NCBI GenBank assembly: GCA_907163375.1
Contig: CAJQUW010003056.1
Location: 51,373 to 115,372, forward strand
Reading direction: 5' to 3'
DNA: 64,000 bases
From: Prostheceraeus crozeri
Lineage: Eukaryota > Platyhelminthes > Polycladida > Euryleptidae
The notes under the pieces were generated by a model. It made no database searches, had not been told where the DNA came from, and was given only the letters and a program-made list of their open reading frames with translations. A program made the translations under genes and the position numbers. This document shows, in pieces, positions 1 to 11,651 of the stretch (position 1 is its first letter; each line of letters starts with the position of its first letter).

Positions 1-3000
1 CCCAAACCTGATTTTCTGGATTGTGAAGAATTTTATCACATAAATATGAATTAAAAATATCATGTGCTGTGGACAATATAATATCCTGAAAGAAACAATA
101 CAGCATTCTGGATGCCACTCTTTTTGTGATGGTTTCATTACCTTTAATTATTCCATTAAACATTTTCTGCTTCTCGAATTCATTTGTCGTCTTTCTAAAC
201 AAAGAAATTTAATTATTGATAATTAGACAATTAGGTATATGAAGAATCGTGAGGAAATTAGGCCTACACCGGTCAATGTTGGTAATATTCACAAAAATGA
301 CAAATTAATTCTCAAATCAATCTGGTTGCGGCAATATAAGGCCTATCTACCGGAAATATTCTTCCCCTCAGGGAAGGAAGGCGCCTCTTCAGTGCCGGGG
401 ATGTGCCCCACTTTCCCTCCCCTCAAATCCAACACTGAATATTACCAACAAAACTCCTCAAGAAGATCGCGAACACCCTGTACATGAAGCTTTGCAAATA
501 TTGTTGATGTGTGCTCGACTTTAGGACTGACTGAAACTCTACGCCCAATATCGTCAGTGTTGCTGGATTTTAGTTGATCTCTTTCTGACTATCATAATCT
601 TCTGTTTATTCATAATCAGTCTGTTTTCTTGTCACCATGACACAACATTCAACGTTTCATCGTTTATGAATGAATCTGCGTTGCTCAAAGAATCTATTGG
701 GAGAACTACCATATTTGAACGTTCTTGCATCTTTATCAATCATATTTTATCGAACATGACTGTAGGAGTGTAGGTATTTGCCGCTTCTTCTATCAGTCCT
801 GAAATAGGCATAATAATTATACATCAATCAAATCAAACTGTCAGACTTAAAGTTTGGCAAACATTACCAAATCTAATAGAGACGTCCTCAGGCTTGAACA
901 ATTTTAAGCACAAAATTCGGTGACAGCCTTAGACACTGCGTTTCGCCTTACAAGGTTCCTTCAGTACGGCCAGAAATGGCCCAGACTAGATTAGCATATC
1001 TAGAATTGGCACTTTATAATCTTCATGATTTTCAGCCACACGACGTAGTCAGGATAAAAAAAAACAGATCAGCCTGTTGTGCAGTCCTTTAGCTCAGCAT
1101 GCTCAGCCATCCTTTGGGCAATTCTGAGCCGTACTGACGAGCTCTTCTATTAAGGAAAAAACGCAGCGTATACTACTGCCAAGGAATTTTTGTTCAAGTC
1201 TCAGGACAGGCAGACTAGCATTTAATGATCTTCATAATAAGCAAATCTGCAATTGCAATTGTTACTGGGTTATGTTCACAGTGAGCATGTTAAGTGTAAA
1301 TCAGGCATTGATGCGCACTGTTATCAATTTATTTATAAGATTTTAATGTGGAGATATTAGTTATTTACGCAATAGGTGCAAATTATCCATCTTACTGTCA
1401 AAAATCCTATAATTGGTATTATCCCACAAATCCTCCATTTCATGACACCTTGGAGGGGTAACATAGTATCTTAAATGAGCAATTCGATGGGTTATCATTA
1501 CTAAAGGTTGAGCTTTGTTATAATAAGATTATTTTCTCTAGCGTGAACATATCACAAACTGCCACTGAAAGAGGAATACATCGGAATCAAAGGACCTAAT
1601 CACAATGAACTTTAAAATATGTTAATGGTCTACATTTCTATTCATCTTCAAGAAATGACGCCTTGTAAATTATAGAATCATGCCGTTGAAAATTGAATGA
1701 AAAACATGACATCTCAGCAAATAATCCCTCATAAGATCTCAATTTTTCCTTGAAGATTGCAGGGACTTGCATTACAATGCAGTTCATGAAATTTCCTTGA
1801 TCATAAGCTTAATTTCCGCTTAATTAGGATGCTTGTTGGCAAATATTCATTCCTGTTGATATCCAACTTGCTTGATACTACTTATAAAGGGGCTCCATGT
1901 CTGTAATACATGCATTTACAAAATTTAGCTTTTCAAAAAACGGCTCAAATAATTTTTTTGGACCACGGGAACGTTATCTCCGCAAAAGACTGAATATTTT
2001 CATATAAAAAATTTTCACTGTATGCAGATAGTTTTTTGAGTCGACATTCTACCTACACTTACTCTATGGGTTATTGTTTTCTTTAGTATGTCAACATTCT
2101 ATGTACAGCGTAGCATCATAAAATTCTAGTGTGTGGCGCTCTAGGATGTCGGTTTCTTCGATTTTAGGAGGTGACAGATTACAGTGTACATGAACATCCT
2201 ATATATATGCAAAAGGACAGCAAATAAAACTTTGAATACACGAGGATTGAGGAAGAAGGTTAAAGTCACATGTTTCTAAGCCAGGTAATGGCATCACCAT
2301 TGGCGGAATGCATTTCTCTGAGGGCGTCGATGTTGACGCGAAAGGCTGTCATTGGGCAGGCCTCCACAATCAAACTGCCGCACTTGTGCAGAGAGCTACG
2401 ACAAGGTCCAGCGCTGGCACGCAGACGGTTTAATAATCAACATCCTATCATTGAGTTAAATAAGAGCGGAGCTACATTCGATCCTCAGGTGCCTCACATA
2501 TGACATGGATTCGATTCCACGATGACCAACCAATACAACAATGTGAGTACCTTTAATCAAATATGATCTAAACATCTTCTGCACACCCTCCTTTCCAGAC
2601 GATGGTAAATTATTCAATAGTTTATCGTGAGGAAAACTATCGAAGGCTAAATCCAGATATGTAACACGAACACCAAGTGTCTCATTCGTTTGCATATGCA
2701 CCATAAGTTAAGAACATAATATTAATTGGAAATGCGAATCAAGTAAAGTTGACTGTCGATCGATGATAAAATTATTCGACTTTCAAAGTTGCTAACATCA
2801 TGATGATTTGAATAATTCGAGGAAATTGTGCTTTATGCCCTATACCGTCGAGATAATGAAGTGCACATAGAAAAAATTAAGCATTTGCTTGGAGTATTGT
2901 GGACCTATGAATGTCATGGAACTAAACTCTAAGAAAATGATAGATATCAAATCTGAGTTTGACCGATATACGGTACACAAGGTTGAGCAAAAACTTGGAT

Positions 3001-3144
3001 TGGATTTGACCCCCAAATTTCTCCACAAACGAGGGTCAAAACAGAAGATCTAAGCCCAAGTTTAAAAATCTGCACTTTATTTTAGCAGTCAGTACTTTCG
3101 TTGTAAGTATTCCTACTCTTACTAGTAGCAACCGAAAAGCAGAT
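1..3144. other. Intergenic, no gene recognised
   Basis: AT-rich sequence with only short open frames of no recognisable composition or homology. I see no splice-consistent exon, RNA gene or intact transposon. The one repeat noticed (about 2070-2190) is listed separately. Confidence 0.6.
2070..2190 (+). repeat. Dispersed repeat, partner of 53650-53770
   Basis: About 120 bp match the 53.65-53.77 kb region in the same orientation. Shared blocks include TTTAGTATGTCA, AAAATTCTAGTG, GGATG and TTTAGGAGGTGA in the same order and spacing. The other copy sits in an imperfect palindrome, so this is probably a truncated foldback/MITE copy. Confidence 0.6.
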
Positions 3145-3417
3145 TAAGCATGCTATGATCAAAATAACAAGAGAAAACGTCTTCGGATACCATTTCTATC
3201 TATTAACTTGTGCGACGTTTCGCTCACCGAGCTTATTCATGCACAACGCAGCAGTGAAAGATCTGTACAACAGCACAAATGCTTTACGAAGTAAGTAAAA
3301 GTCACTAAAACAATGTCATCCAATCTCTATGCTAAGAAAAAATGTACTACTAAAATTGAAATATAAGTAGGCAGAGGTAGACTTTTAGTTAGAGTCTGGT
3401 ATGATGCTGGGAGATCT

Positions 3418-3804
3418 TTGAAACGCAAATTCCACCCACGTAAGGAGAGACAGAAGTGTCCGACCAACTGTGTTAGTTGCAACTTCTCCAAGATTGACCG
3501 CGACTCATGTTTTGAGAAGAATCTTATCTATAAGATCCAATGCAAATTGTGTCAAAAATTCTATATCGGTGAAACCTCACGAATGATTGGTACTAGGGTC
3601 AAAGAGCATGTTTCCATGACCAACCCTTCGGCGATCAAAGATCACTTTATTTCTGACCATGCTGGCAACGTAATTTCCGTTGAGTGGGAAATTATTCACC
3701 GCCGACAGCATCATTTTTTGAAAAGAAAATCATTAGAGAGACAATACATAATTAATGCAGGTGACAATCTGATAAACAGAAATGATGGCTACATTTTCGC
3801 GTGA
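3418..3804 (+). pseudogene. GIY-YIG endonuclease fragment of a PLE
   Basis: A 128-residue open frame with a cysteine cluster (C14, C18, C22, C31) leading into the GIY-YIG core: YKIQCKLC, then FYIGETSR, then a conserved R-x5-EH helix (RVKEH). Near the end is an E-x-x-YIINAG-type C-terminus. In PLEs this domain follows the reverse transcriptase and makes the first-strand nick for retrotransposition in the nucleus. Here it stands alone between the inverted arms; no reverse-transcriptase motif is visible upstream. The start Met is only the first available codon. Confidence 0.8.
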
Positions 3805-3965
3805 CACAAAACGTTTCATGTTTTGTCAGTTTACCTCTGCCTACTTATATTTCAATTTTAGTAGTAGATTTTTTCTTAGCATAGAGATTGGATGACATTG
3901 TTTTGGTGACTTTTACTTACTTCGTAAAGCATTTGTGCTGTTGTACAGATCTTTCACTGCTGCGT

Positions 3966-4000
3966 TGTGCATGAATAAGCTCGGTGAGCGAAACGTCGCA
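3966..4000 (+). ncRNA. Degenerate hammerhead-like motif in PLE arm
   Basis: The arm reads TGAATAAGCTCGGTGAGC then GAAACGTCGCAC: a short GCTC/GAGC stem II followed by the GAAA box and CGTCG that follow stem II in PLE hammerhead ribozymes. The CUGANGA box is not perfect, so cleavage is doubtful. The mirror copy lies in the left arm near 3225-3250. Confidence 0.4.
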
Positions 4001-4359
4001 CAAGTTAATAGATAGAAATGGTATCCGAAGACGTTTTCTCATGTTATTTTGATCATCAACCGGATACGTGGAGGCATGGTCTCAAGGCCACACTATAAGC
4101 ATGCTATGATGTACATATATTAAACTAATCATTGAACTGATCACATAGATCCTCTGTATCAGAGAGTTCATAGGATATACCTTCGTATATGGCTTTCATC
4201 ATCGATGAGACCTGCGTGATTCAAACGCAATGCTTGTTCTTGTCCCAATATTTTTCGACTTAATGACGCGTTAATGTTGCATGATTTTATCGTCGTGAGG
4301 CCAAATGCATTTTAGCAGGCTGAAACTTGTAAGGACAGAAATAATAAAACTATATGTAG

Positions 4360-5390
4360 ATTTTCAATGACGCAAGTCGGACAATTTGACGCAGAAAACC
4401 ATTTTTACCAACTGAATTCGTCACTTCAGATACGTGACGTGACGCAAGTCGGTCTTTATGGAGATTTTCAATGACGCAAGTCGGACAATTTGACGCAGAA
4501 ACCATTTTTACCAACTGGATTCGTCACTTCAGATACGTGACGTGACGCAAGTCGGTCTTTATGGAGATTTTCAATGACACAAGTCGGACAATTTGACGCA
4601 GAAAACCATTTTTACCAACTGAATTCGTCACTTCAGATACGTGACGTGACGCAAGTCGGTCTTTATGGAGATTTTCAATGACGCAAGTCTGACAATTTGA
4701 CGCAGAAACCATTTTTACCAACTGAATTCGTCACTTCAGATACGTGACGTGACGCAAGTCGGTCTTTATGGAGATTTTCAATGACGCAAGTCGGACAATT
4801 TGACGCAGAAAACCATTTTTACCAACTGAATTCGTCACTTCAGATACGTGACGTGACGCAAGTCGGTCTTTATGGAGATTTTCAATGACGCAAGTCGGAC
4901 AATTTGACGCAGAAACCATTTTTACCAACTGAATTCGTCACTTCAGATACGTGACGTGACGCAAGTCGGTCTTTATGGAGATTTTCAATGACGCAAGTCG
5001 GACAATTTGACGCAGAAAACCATTTTTACCAACTGAATTCGTCACTTCAGATACGTGACGTGACGCAAGTCGGTCTTTATGGAGATTTTCAATGACGCAA
5101 GTCTGACAATTTGACGCAGAAAACCATTTTTACCAACTGAATTCGTCACTTCAGATACGTGACATGACGCAAGTCGGTCTTTATGGAGATTTTCAATGAC
5201 GCAAGTCGGAAAATTTGACGCAGAAACCATTTTACCAACTGAATTCGTCACTTCAGATACGTGACGTGACGCAAGTCGGTCTTTATGGAGATTTTCAATG
5301 ACGCAAGTCGGAAAATTTGACGCAGAAACCATTTTACCAACTGAATTCGTCACTTCAGATACGTGACATGACGCAAGTCGGTCTTTATGG
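4360..5390 (+). repeat. Satellite/minisatellite, ten ~103/104-bp units, partly dimeric
   Basis: Units begin at about 4361, 4465, 4568, 4672, 4775, 4879, 4982, 5087, 5190 and 5293. Each carries TGACGCAAGTCGGACAATTT, CAGAAAACCATTTTTACC and CACTTCAGATACGTGACG. Successive units mostly alternate between an AAAACC form (104 bp) and an AAACC form (103 bp), making a 207-bp dimer. Because 207 is divisible by three, long but meaningless minus-strand open frames run through the array. Units are very similar, implying recent amplification or homogenisation. Confidence 0.95.
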
Positions 5391-5580
5391 CGCAAATGGT
5401 ATATTAGACGCAAGAAGTATATTTCACTCAAGCTGAAGCAAATGAAAATTGAAGTCAGACTTTTTGATGCAGTTCGTATATTTGACTCAAAATCATGAAA
5501 TAAATTCTGAAAACTTACTGACACGTCCGGACAATTTGACGCATTTGGTATATTTGACTCAAAAACGATCGATAATGCAA
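5390..5580 (+). repeat. Degenerate edge of the satellite
   Basis: Past the last good unit the sequence still shows dispersed GACGCA, TTTGACTCAAA and GGACAATTTGACGCA words at irregular spacing. This looks like an older, decayed margin of the same array. Confidence 0.55.
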
Positions 5581-6955
5581 TGCGGTATATTAATATCTAA
5601 ATATACGGTCAAAAGTCCTCTAAACAATTTTATGTATCGAATAAAGCGCTTATCTCAAAAGAACAAGTTAACATGGAATCAAATAGGCCCAAGATCTTAG
5701 TTCAGAGAGCGGTTCATGGTAGATTTTGCACAACAGAAATAAGGTGATCATGCTTTCTAATAATTCAATGTTATCCACTGTTAGAATTATTTGTCAGGAT
5801 AATTTTATCAAAGTTTCAATGATCATCACATTATAAATGAGCTAATCGCAGGAGTAATTTTCTGTCATCTGGAACATTCATCGTAATCGAAATGTAATTT
5901 GCAGAATGTTCGAATCGATTAATTAGAAAATTGCCATCTCATGTCAAGTAATGAGACCGAAAAGTTGACACTCTGTTTGTCAGGAGGGCAACGACATGAC
6001 CTGAATAGTAGGCCTTGCCTACATTCTTTGGTTTATTCAAGGGATCGTCAAGTAGGCAAGTCATTCCTTGAAAATGCATGAAACTGGAGGAAGGAATTGA
6101 AACTGAGAAATTGTTTAGGTCCAATTTTTGGAATGTGAATTTAGCAATGATGTGGGGCGGGAGCACAGTATGGAAGTTACAATATCCGAAAGCAATGGAC
6201 CTATTGTCAATAAGAACTTTGTAAAGCGATGTAACAGCAGAGCATTTATAGGCCTCACACCAAGTGAGCAAAAATTAGAGGAAAAACTTGACAAGAAATG
6301 ATAAATATAAATAGGACAAAGAACAAGAATAGAAGGATATCAGCAGATGTCACTTCCCTTTCAGGCTATGGTTTTCAATGATTTTTGTTATTTTCTTGAT
6401 ATTGTTATTTATGAATTGAAACCAAAAGTAGGCTACCAAAATTTACTCTAAGCATTCGATAGGGCTCTGAGGTTCTTAAAGATATTTTTATATGCTGGGA
6501 TTCGAAAATGAGAAAATCTAAAAAACAAGAAATCGCAGTGGGCAGCAATGGTATGAATACACATGTAGACATACGATAATTAGACTTCTGAAATATCTGT
6601 CACATGCATGTGCAGATATCATCATCACGAGATAAGATTACTGTCTACTTTTATCTACATTGCACCATAACTAAGTTACGCACAATGATGATGCTGAAAC
6701 GCTACAGCATCATCATTGTCGCCTTCTTTAAATCGCACCCCTCCGAGCAAACGGATACCCGATCAGCATCTTATAGTTTCTCCGGATATCAACGGATCTT
6801 CACGGTTGAACGGACGCACACCATTATTTCTATGTCAGGAGCCGCTTGGATACCCAGTCTATCTCCGCGGATAACAAATTTTTATCCCAAGGAGATCTGT
6901 GTCTTTTAAGCGGATACATGCTTGATATCCAACCGATATCTGTTTCGTTGTTTTT
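5580..6955. other. Intergenic, no gene recognised
   Basis: No convincing coding segment. The 6.74-7.15 kb part is rich in GGATAT/ATATCC and GGATAA/TTATCC words in both orientations, but no clean repeat unit could be drawn. Confidence 0.5.
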
Positions 6956-7212
6956 TGACGGATATCCGTGCTATCGGCTGTGCATTCTGGTTATCCGCCT
7001 GGCATTCCTTAACTAACAATGGATATGTAACAGTCGTGACTTCGATGTCAGCTTGCTATCCCTACGCTGTCATCTAGTATTTGATTTCGATATTCGTTGC
7101 TTATACATTCAATGCGTGAAGCTATCCGCCAATGATGAACAATCCAAAAACCAACTTATCCTCAGATCGGACAGATAATTGTAATCTATACAATCCGGGG
7201 ATGCACTTGCTT

Positions 7213-8556
7213 CTGGCACAATTTTTGGCTGAAAGCCGAATAACGATTCTCATCTTACCTACTTACACGTACACACAACTAAAAACATTCATGCAATTCA
7301 TGCAATAGCAGAAAAAAACAGACAAAAATGACAGAGATGCCGACAAGCCTCAAGCAACGTAATTTTTGATCCAGTGGATACAGCAACGCATCCATGAGGA
7401 TTCAAAACTACCGACTTTGAAGTATACATGAAAAATTACTGAAAATTCTTGTACTTTTCAACATTAGGAGGTTTTCCAAATCTGAATGTGAATAGCCTCA
7501 CAGACAGATTTGCGTGCGTAGAAAATGATCTGAAGAAACTACATATAAAAAATCTTCGTCCTATTGCATTGAAATGTGTTTTTCTTTGATCGCGTCTGAC
7601 AAGATAAGGAACCGGATAGAACTCCGCAGACGCGCAGCTTCGTGGTAGGCTTATTTCATTCTGTGAAAGTCTCATTTTCGGCATCGTTCCCAGCAGAATC
7701 TCGTTCTGGCTGTGTGACTATTTCTGTGCAACTAGTGATCTCAGAACTCGGCCATAGAAATGGACTAGGCCTATTCGTGTATTCAATCGCTCTGTGTCAC
7801 TCGAGAGGAAGTAACACTGAAATCGATGACACATCACCGGGTTATAATGGAATGGCAAAAAGAATGTTTAGACTCACATAATACGATCCAGTGGATGAAA
7901 TGTTTCCGAGTTTTATTTAAGTAAACCTTCTTCAGATAATTGTCGTGAGGCATGCACTTCTCCCCTTCTATAATAAATTGTCAATTCGAAGATGAAGCAA
8001 AACAAAATATCCTTATAAGATTATGTTTCTGGCAACTTCTGCAAAAGATTGTGACCAATTATTGTAAAGGTAGAATTCTTAAACCCACTGCGCAAATAAC
8101 TATGTTTGTCCCTCCTGACGCTCTACTGACTTTCTGTTGATTGTTTTTAGTTTTTTTTGCCCCTTATTAAGAAGCGTGAATACACGAAACGTCGATCCTT
8201 AAGCCTAAATAGTTTTATTACAATTTTATCGCCAATAAATTCTTTAAGAAGATACCTCAACGTACTTTTGGTGCATCATGAAGAATCGTCTGTTTGCGAC
8301 AGTCGAATTCATCAAACACAGTGTGAATTCCAAAAACAATAATTAGTATTATAATATATATAGTAGTTATATATTAGTACTTTATTATAGTAGTTCTATA
8401 TTAGTATTACAATATCATAGAACAATGATAATAGTATTATTAGTTCTCCAACTTTATCAAAATGTTGCTATTAGTTCAGGCCTCTCACGCCAAAATACAA
8501 ATTTTTCTAGCGTTTTAGGTTTTCAAAAATCTCTCGAAATCTGCACGAGCGAGATC
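7213..8556 (+). repeat. 1.34-kb direct repeat, left copy
   Basis: Starts at CTGGCACAATTTTTGGC and ends at GAGCGAGATC, and is almost identical to 11652-12994. The few differences noticed are single bases and one T in a homopolymer. Sequence left of its start also continues into the segmental duplication and matches 26.7-27.0 kb, so it is not an LTR: the ancestral flank runs straight through its left edge. No coding capacity recognised. Confidence 0.9.
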
Positions 8557-8970
8557 ACCGGAAGTTGAATCTAAACATAAAAAATACGACCCCAAAACGA
8601 AGTTCATTTTTGAACTACACTATACCCATAGATACTCATGTGATATGTCGTTCAAATCCTGAATGTGCTTCTTGCGAGAAAATCATAGATATCGGATTGT
8701 GTCCAAATCCTCAATTTTTTACTACTAACGTTTTGGACTAATTTCTTCAAACTTAATGCTATTGTAAATCTGACCTTATTAGATATCGGGAATAATATTC
8801 CACTAGAATTGACAACTTGCATGAAGCTTTGTTTGCTATTTTACATAGATATCTGGCCTGCTTCAAGGTTTATTAATAATGATAATAACACAATATTTGA
8901 TAGTGATAGATTCTAATGTTTTAATACCATATGAATTCTTAAAAACTAGTTTAATTTTTTAGATATCGAA
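8555..8970 (+). repeat. Left terminal inverted repeat
   Basis: Pairs with 11250-11645. Contains AGATATC-type subterminal words, and a related partial repeat of its inner part (TTTGCTA...ATAATGA..ATAACA) recurs just inside, near 8998-9052. Such subterminal repeats are often transposase-binding sites; that role here is inference. Confidence 0.85.
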
Positions 8971-9153
8971 AAGTATATGCTATCTAGATATCATTGTTTG
9001 CTACATATATATTTAGCCTGTTTCACTGTTTTATAATAATGACAATAACATAGTCGTAATTTGAGACACAGGTTGCGACATAATTGAATTTGAAATCTAA
9101 ATTTAGTTCAAATGTACGTACAAAGCAAGTCAACGTTCTTCATTTACTTCACG

Positions 9154-11187
9154 ATGGCACACATGAAGCGTGCGTTAACACATGAGGAAAATCGGTGTAA
9201 AGTTTGCGCTATTTGCTTTGGCAAAGCTAAATACAATCTGACTGCCATTGTTCTTGAGCGAATACAACGATATTTTCGAAAAGACTATGATCCATCTGAC
9301 AATCGATTTCCATGTGGCATATGCAGCAAGTGCAGATCCAATTTGATTGATATAAGTGCCGGCAAGAAGAAGATCGAAATTCTACCTGAACTTTATGATC
9401 ATATACACATTTCGCCCATCACTACCACGACGAGATCTAATCCTGTCCCATTATGTGACTGTGAAATATGCAATGTATCCCAGAAATCAGGCTGTATAAC
9501 TCATCGGAGTAAGGGTCGCCCAAGAAGCATTGAAAGACCTACCAGTATGCCGATTGTGCTATGCAGCTTCTGTAAATCAGAATACGGAAAAGGTATCAAT
9601 CATAAGTGTACGCAAAGAAATCTACGTGATAATATGTTGAGAATGATAAACTCAAGTGATGACAATACACAGCAGGCTGTCGCATCATCGATTATCAGGA
9701 AATCCTCGATTGACAATATCAGCAGTCTCTACTCCGGTGGTTCATATCCATTAAAAGTGAAAGTCCTCTCAAATAATATGAAAGATTCATCTCAATTCAA
9801 CATCGATGATATTATGAAATTTCAAAATGCTACCTCGTCATCTAACAACGAAATTCGTCGAATATTTATTCCATTTGTCAGAAGTGTTCTCGGAAAAGCA
9901 TCAGTTGAATCGGATATTGGATCGAAACTTCGTGACAGAGATAATAACTGTCTGGACTTCTTCAGTTGTACAACATGTGAATTCGAGTGTACTGCCAACG
10001 AGGATGGAACCTCAACCGTTTCCAAAGATCTTGTATACTGTACAAATATCACAGATTTTGTTAATTTCGTTTGTGAAAAGCGCAACTATGAAAAAGCATC
10101 CGTCACCTTTAAAATGGGAATTGATAGTGGCGGTGGCTGTCTTAAGTTTTGCTTGAATATAATGTCCAATTCTGATACCAATAACGATTCAAAGAAACTG
10201 ATCAATAGGACAATGCTCGACACAAGTGTGAAGAGGCTTCTCATTGTTGCTATAAGTTACGATGTGAAAGAAACATATTTAATGTACGGCTAATCCTTAA
10301 CCTGTTGAAGATCGATGAGATTGACTTTGAATATGTTCGTGCAGTCGACCTGAAAATGGCGAACATTTTATGTGGACTGCAATCACACTCAAGCAGTTTT
10401 CCCTGTGTATATTGCAACTGTCCGAAGATGGAATTCTCCGACAAGGAAAAATTCAGATCTCATCCAATGAGGACTATCGGTGAGATAAAGAAATATGCTG
10501 ATGACTACATGAATGTACGACGTATTTACAACGAGAAGGCATCTGCTAAAGAGTTCAGGAGTTGTGTAAATCATCCGATGATCCAAGGTAGTGATAGTGA
10601 AATGCTTATACAACTGATTCCCCCACCAGAACTTCATTTACTTCTTCGTATAGTAAACAAAATATTCAAGGAATTACAAACGGCCGTTCCCAATATTGCT
10701 GAGGAATGGCTAAACAAGCTTGGAATAGTTCAGCCCAAACATCACGGTGGGGAATTTACCGGAAATATGTGCCGAAAGTTATTGAAAAGTGCTCATGTTC
10801 TAACTGAAATTGGTAATAGATCGAATCAAGCACCGTTAATAAATCTATTTGGATCAACATTAGTCGCATTTGACAACGTTGTCGACCATTCTTTCGGAAA
10901 ACAACTTTGTCCTGTCTTTGAAAACTCTGTTAAAAACCTTTGAAAACTTATATCTCCAAACGGGGATGACTGTGACAACTGCAGCTCATATTGTAATGGT
11001 GCATTTAATTCAATTTTGTAAGCTTAAAAAATGCGGACTGTCACGTTTTAGTGAGCAGGCATCAGAAGCTGTTCACTCGGATTTTGACACTATGTGGAAA
11101 TCAGGAGGAAAAGTAAGTCAGAATAATGAAAATTATGGAACGCATCTTCTTCACTGCGTAATTCGATACAACTCTCGCCATTTGTAA
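9154..11187 (+). pseudogene. Transposase-like protein of unrecognised DDE family (DSGGG / PPPELHL / SEQASEAVH)
   Basis: The natural start is probably the ATG at 9154 (MAHMKRALTHEENRC); a further ATG lies at 9112. N-terminal Cys pairs (CKVCAIC ... CGICSKC, roughly residues 15-70) and a CDCEIC and CSFC pair suggest zinc binding. A candidate catalytic core follows: KMGIDSGGGCLKF (first Asp), VDLKMANILCGLQ (second Asp) directly before PCVYC, then IPPPELHLLL, GGEFTGNMCRKLL, and finally SEQASEAVHSDF (candidate Glu) and YNSRHL at the stop. The order D, D-CxxC, H, E is that of RAG1/Transib and several other cut-and-paste transposases. A related protein is encoded at 62.7 kb. Single-base frame changes near 10277 and 10935 break the frame, so the copy is inactive. 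Function and family are inferred; I do not recognise a named family. Confidence 0.65.
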
Positions 11188-11249
11188 ACTTCATGCACAT
11201 CAAACCTCGTTTATAAGATGTTGTAATACATAGAATTTAATTTAATCAC

Positions 11250-11645
11250 AAAAGACTTTTCGATATCTAAAATTATACAAGTTTTAAGGATTCATATGGT
11301 ATTAAAACATTAGAAGCAGGCCAGATATCTATGTAAAATAGCAAACAAAGCTTCATGCAAGTTGTCAATTCTAGTGGAATATTATTCCCGATAATAATAG
11401 TAATAATAAGTATTCCCCTAATAAGGTCAGATTTACAATAGCATTAAGTTTGAAGAAATTAGTCCAAAACGTTAGTAGTAAAAAATTGAGGATTTGGACA
11501 CAATCCGATATCTATGATTTTCTCGCAAGAAGCTCATTCAGGATTTGAACGACATATCACATGAGTATCTATGGGTATAGTGTAGTTCAAAAATGAACTT
11601 CGTTTTGGGGTCGTATTTTTTATGTTTAGATTCAACTTCCGGTGA
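11250..11645 (-). repeat. Right terminal inverted repeat
   Basis: Reverse complement of 8555-8970, ending in CTTCCGGTGA. It begins about 60 bp after the stop of the transposase-like frame, so the 3' UTR and any polyadenylation signal lie in the arm. Confidence 0.85.
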
Positions 11646-11651
11646 ACCGTG

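Larger units (their letters stand above)
3160..4095 (+). mobile_element. Short Penelope-like element (PLE) with inverted terminal repeats
   Basis: Arms of about 210 bp (roughly 3160-3377 and 3829-4056) are near-perfect inverted repeats around a GIY-YIG coding fragment. The whole is flanked by a perfect 15-bp direct repeat, TAAGCATGCTATGAT, at 3145-3159 and 4096-4110, read as the target-site duplication. About 40 bp of extra sequence lie between the right arm and the right duplication, an asymmetry also seen in the PLE at 46.2 kb. Inverted pseudo-LTRs, a C-terminal GIY-YIG domain and 5' loss are known PLE traits. This copy lacks most of the reverse transcriptase, so it is a fossil. The perfect duplication and similar arms suggest it is fairly young. 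Confidence 0.85.
8555..11645 (+). mobile_element. DNA transposon with ~400-bp terminal inverted repeats, unclassified DDE-type
   Basis: Termini read TCACCGGAAGTTGAATC and the exact inverse GATTCAACTTCCGGTGA. The inverted arms run about 8555-8970 and 11250-11645, with a ~47-bp insertion in the left arm and a short ATAATAATAG insertion in the right. The interior encodes a zinc-binding, RNase-H-like protein. No simple target duplication is visible: outside the ends are GAGCGAGA and ACCGTG. The whole element sits exactly between two 1.34-kb direct repeats. Arm similarity is high, so insertion is probably recent, although the coding frame is broken. Confidence 0.8.

Noticed and set aside
2400-2530. 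Possible tRNA gene from a GATTCGATTCC word
   Set aside because: No matching acceptor or anticodon stems in either orientation.
4360-5390. CRISPR-like array
   Set aside because: The whole ~104-bp unit is repeated without unique spacers; it is a eukaryotic satellite.
4524-5524. Long minus-strand open frames (65-160 codons) through 4.5-5.5 kb
   Set aside because: They run along the tandem satellite, whose 207-bp dimer is divisible by three; the peptides simply repeat the array.
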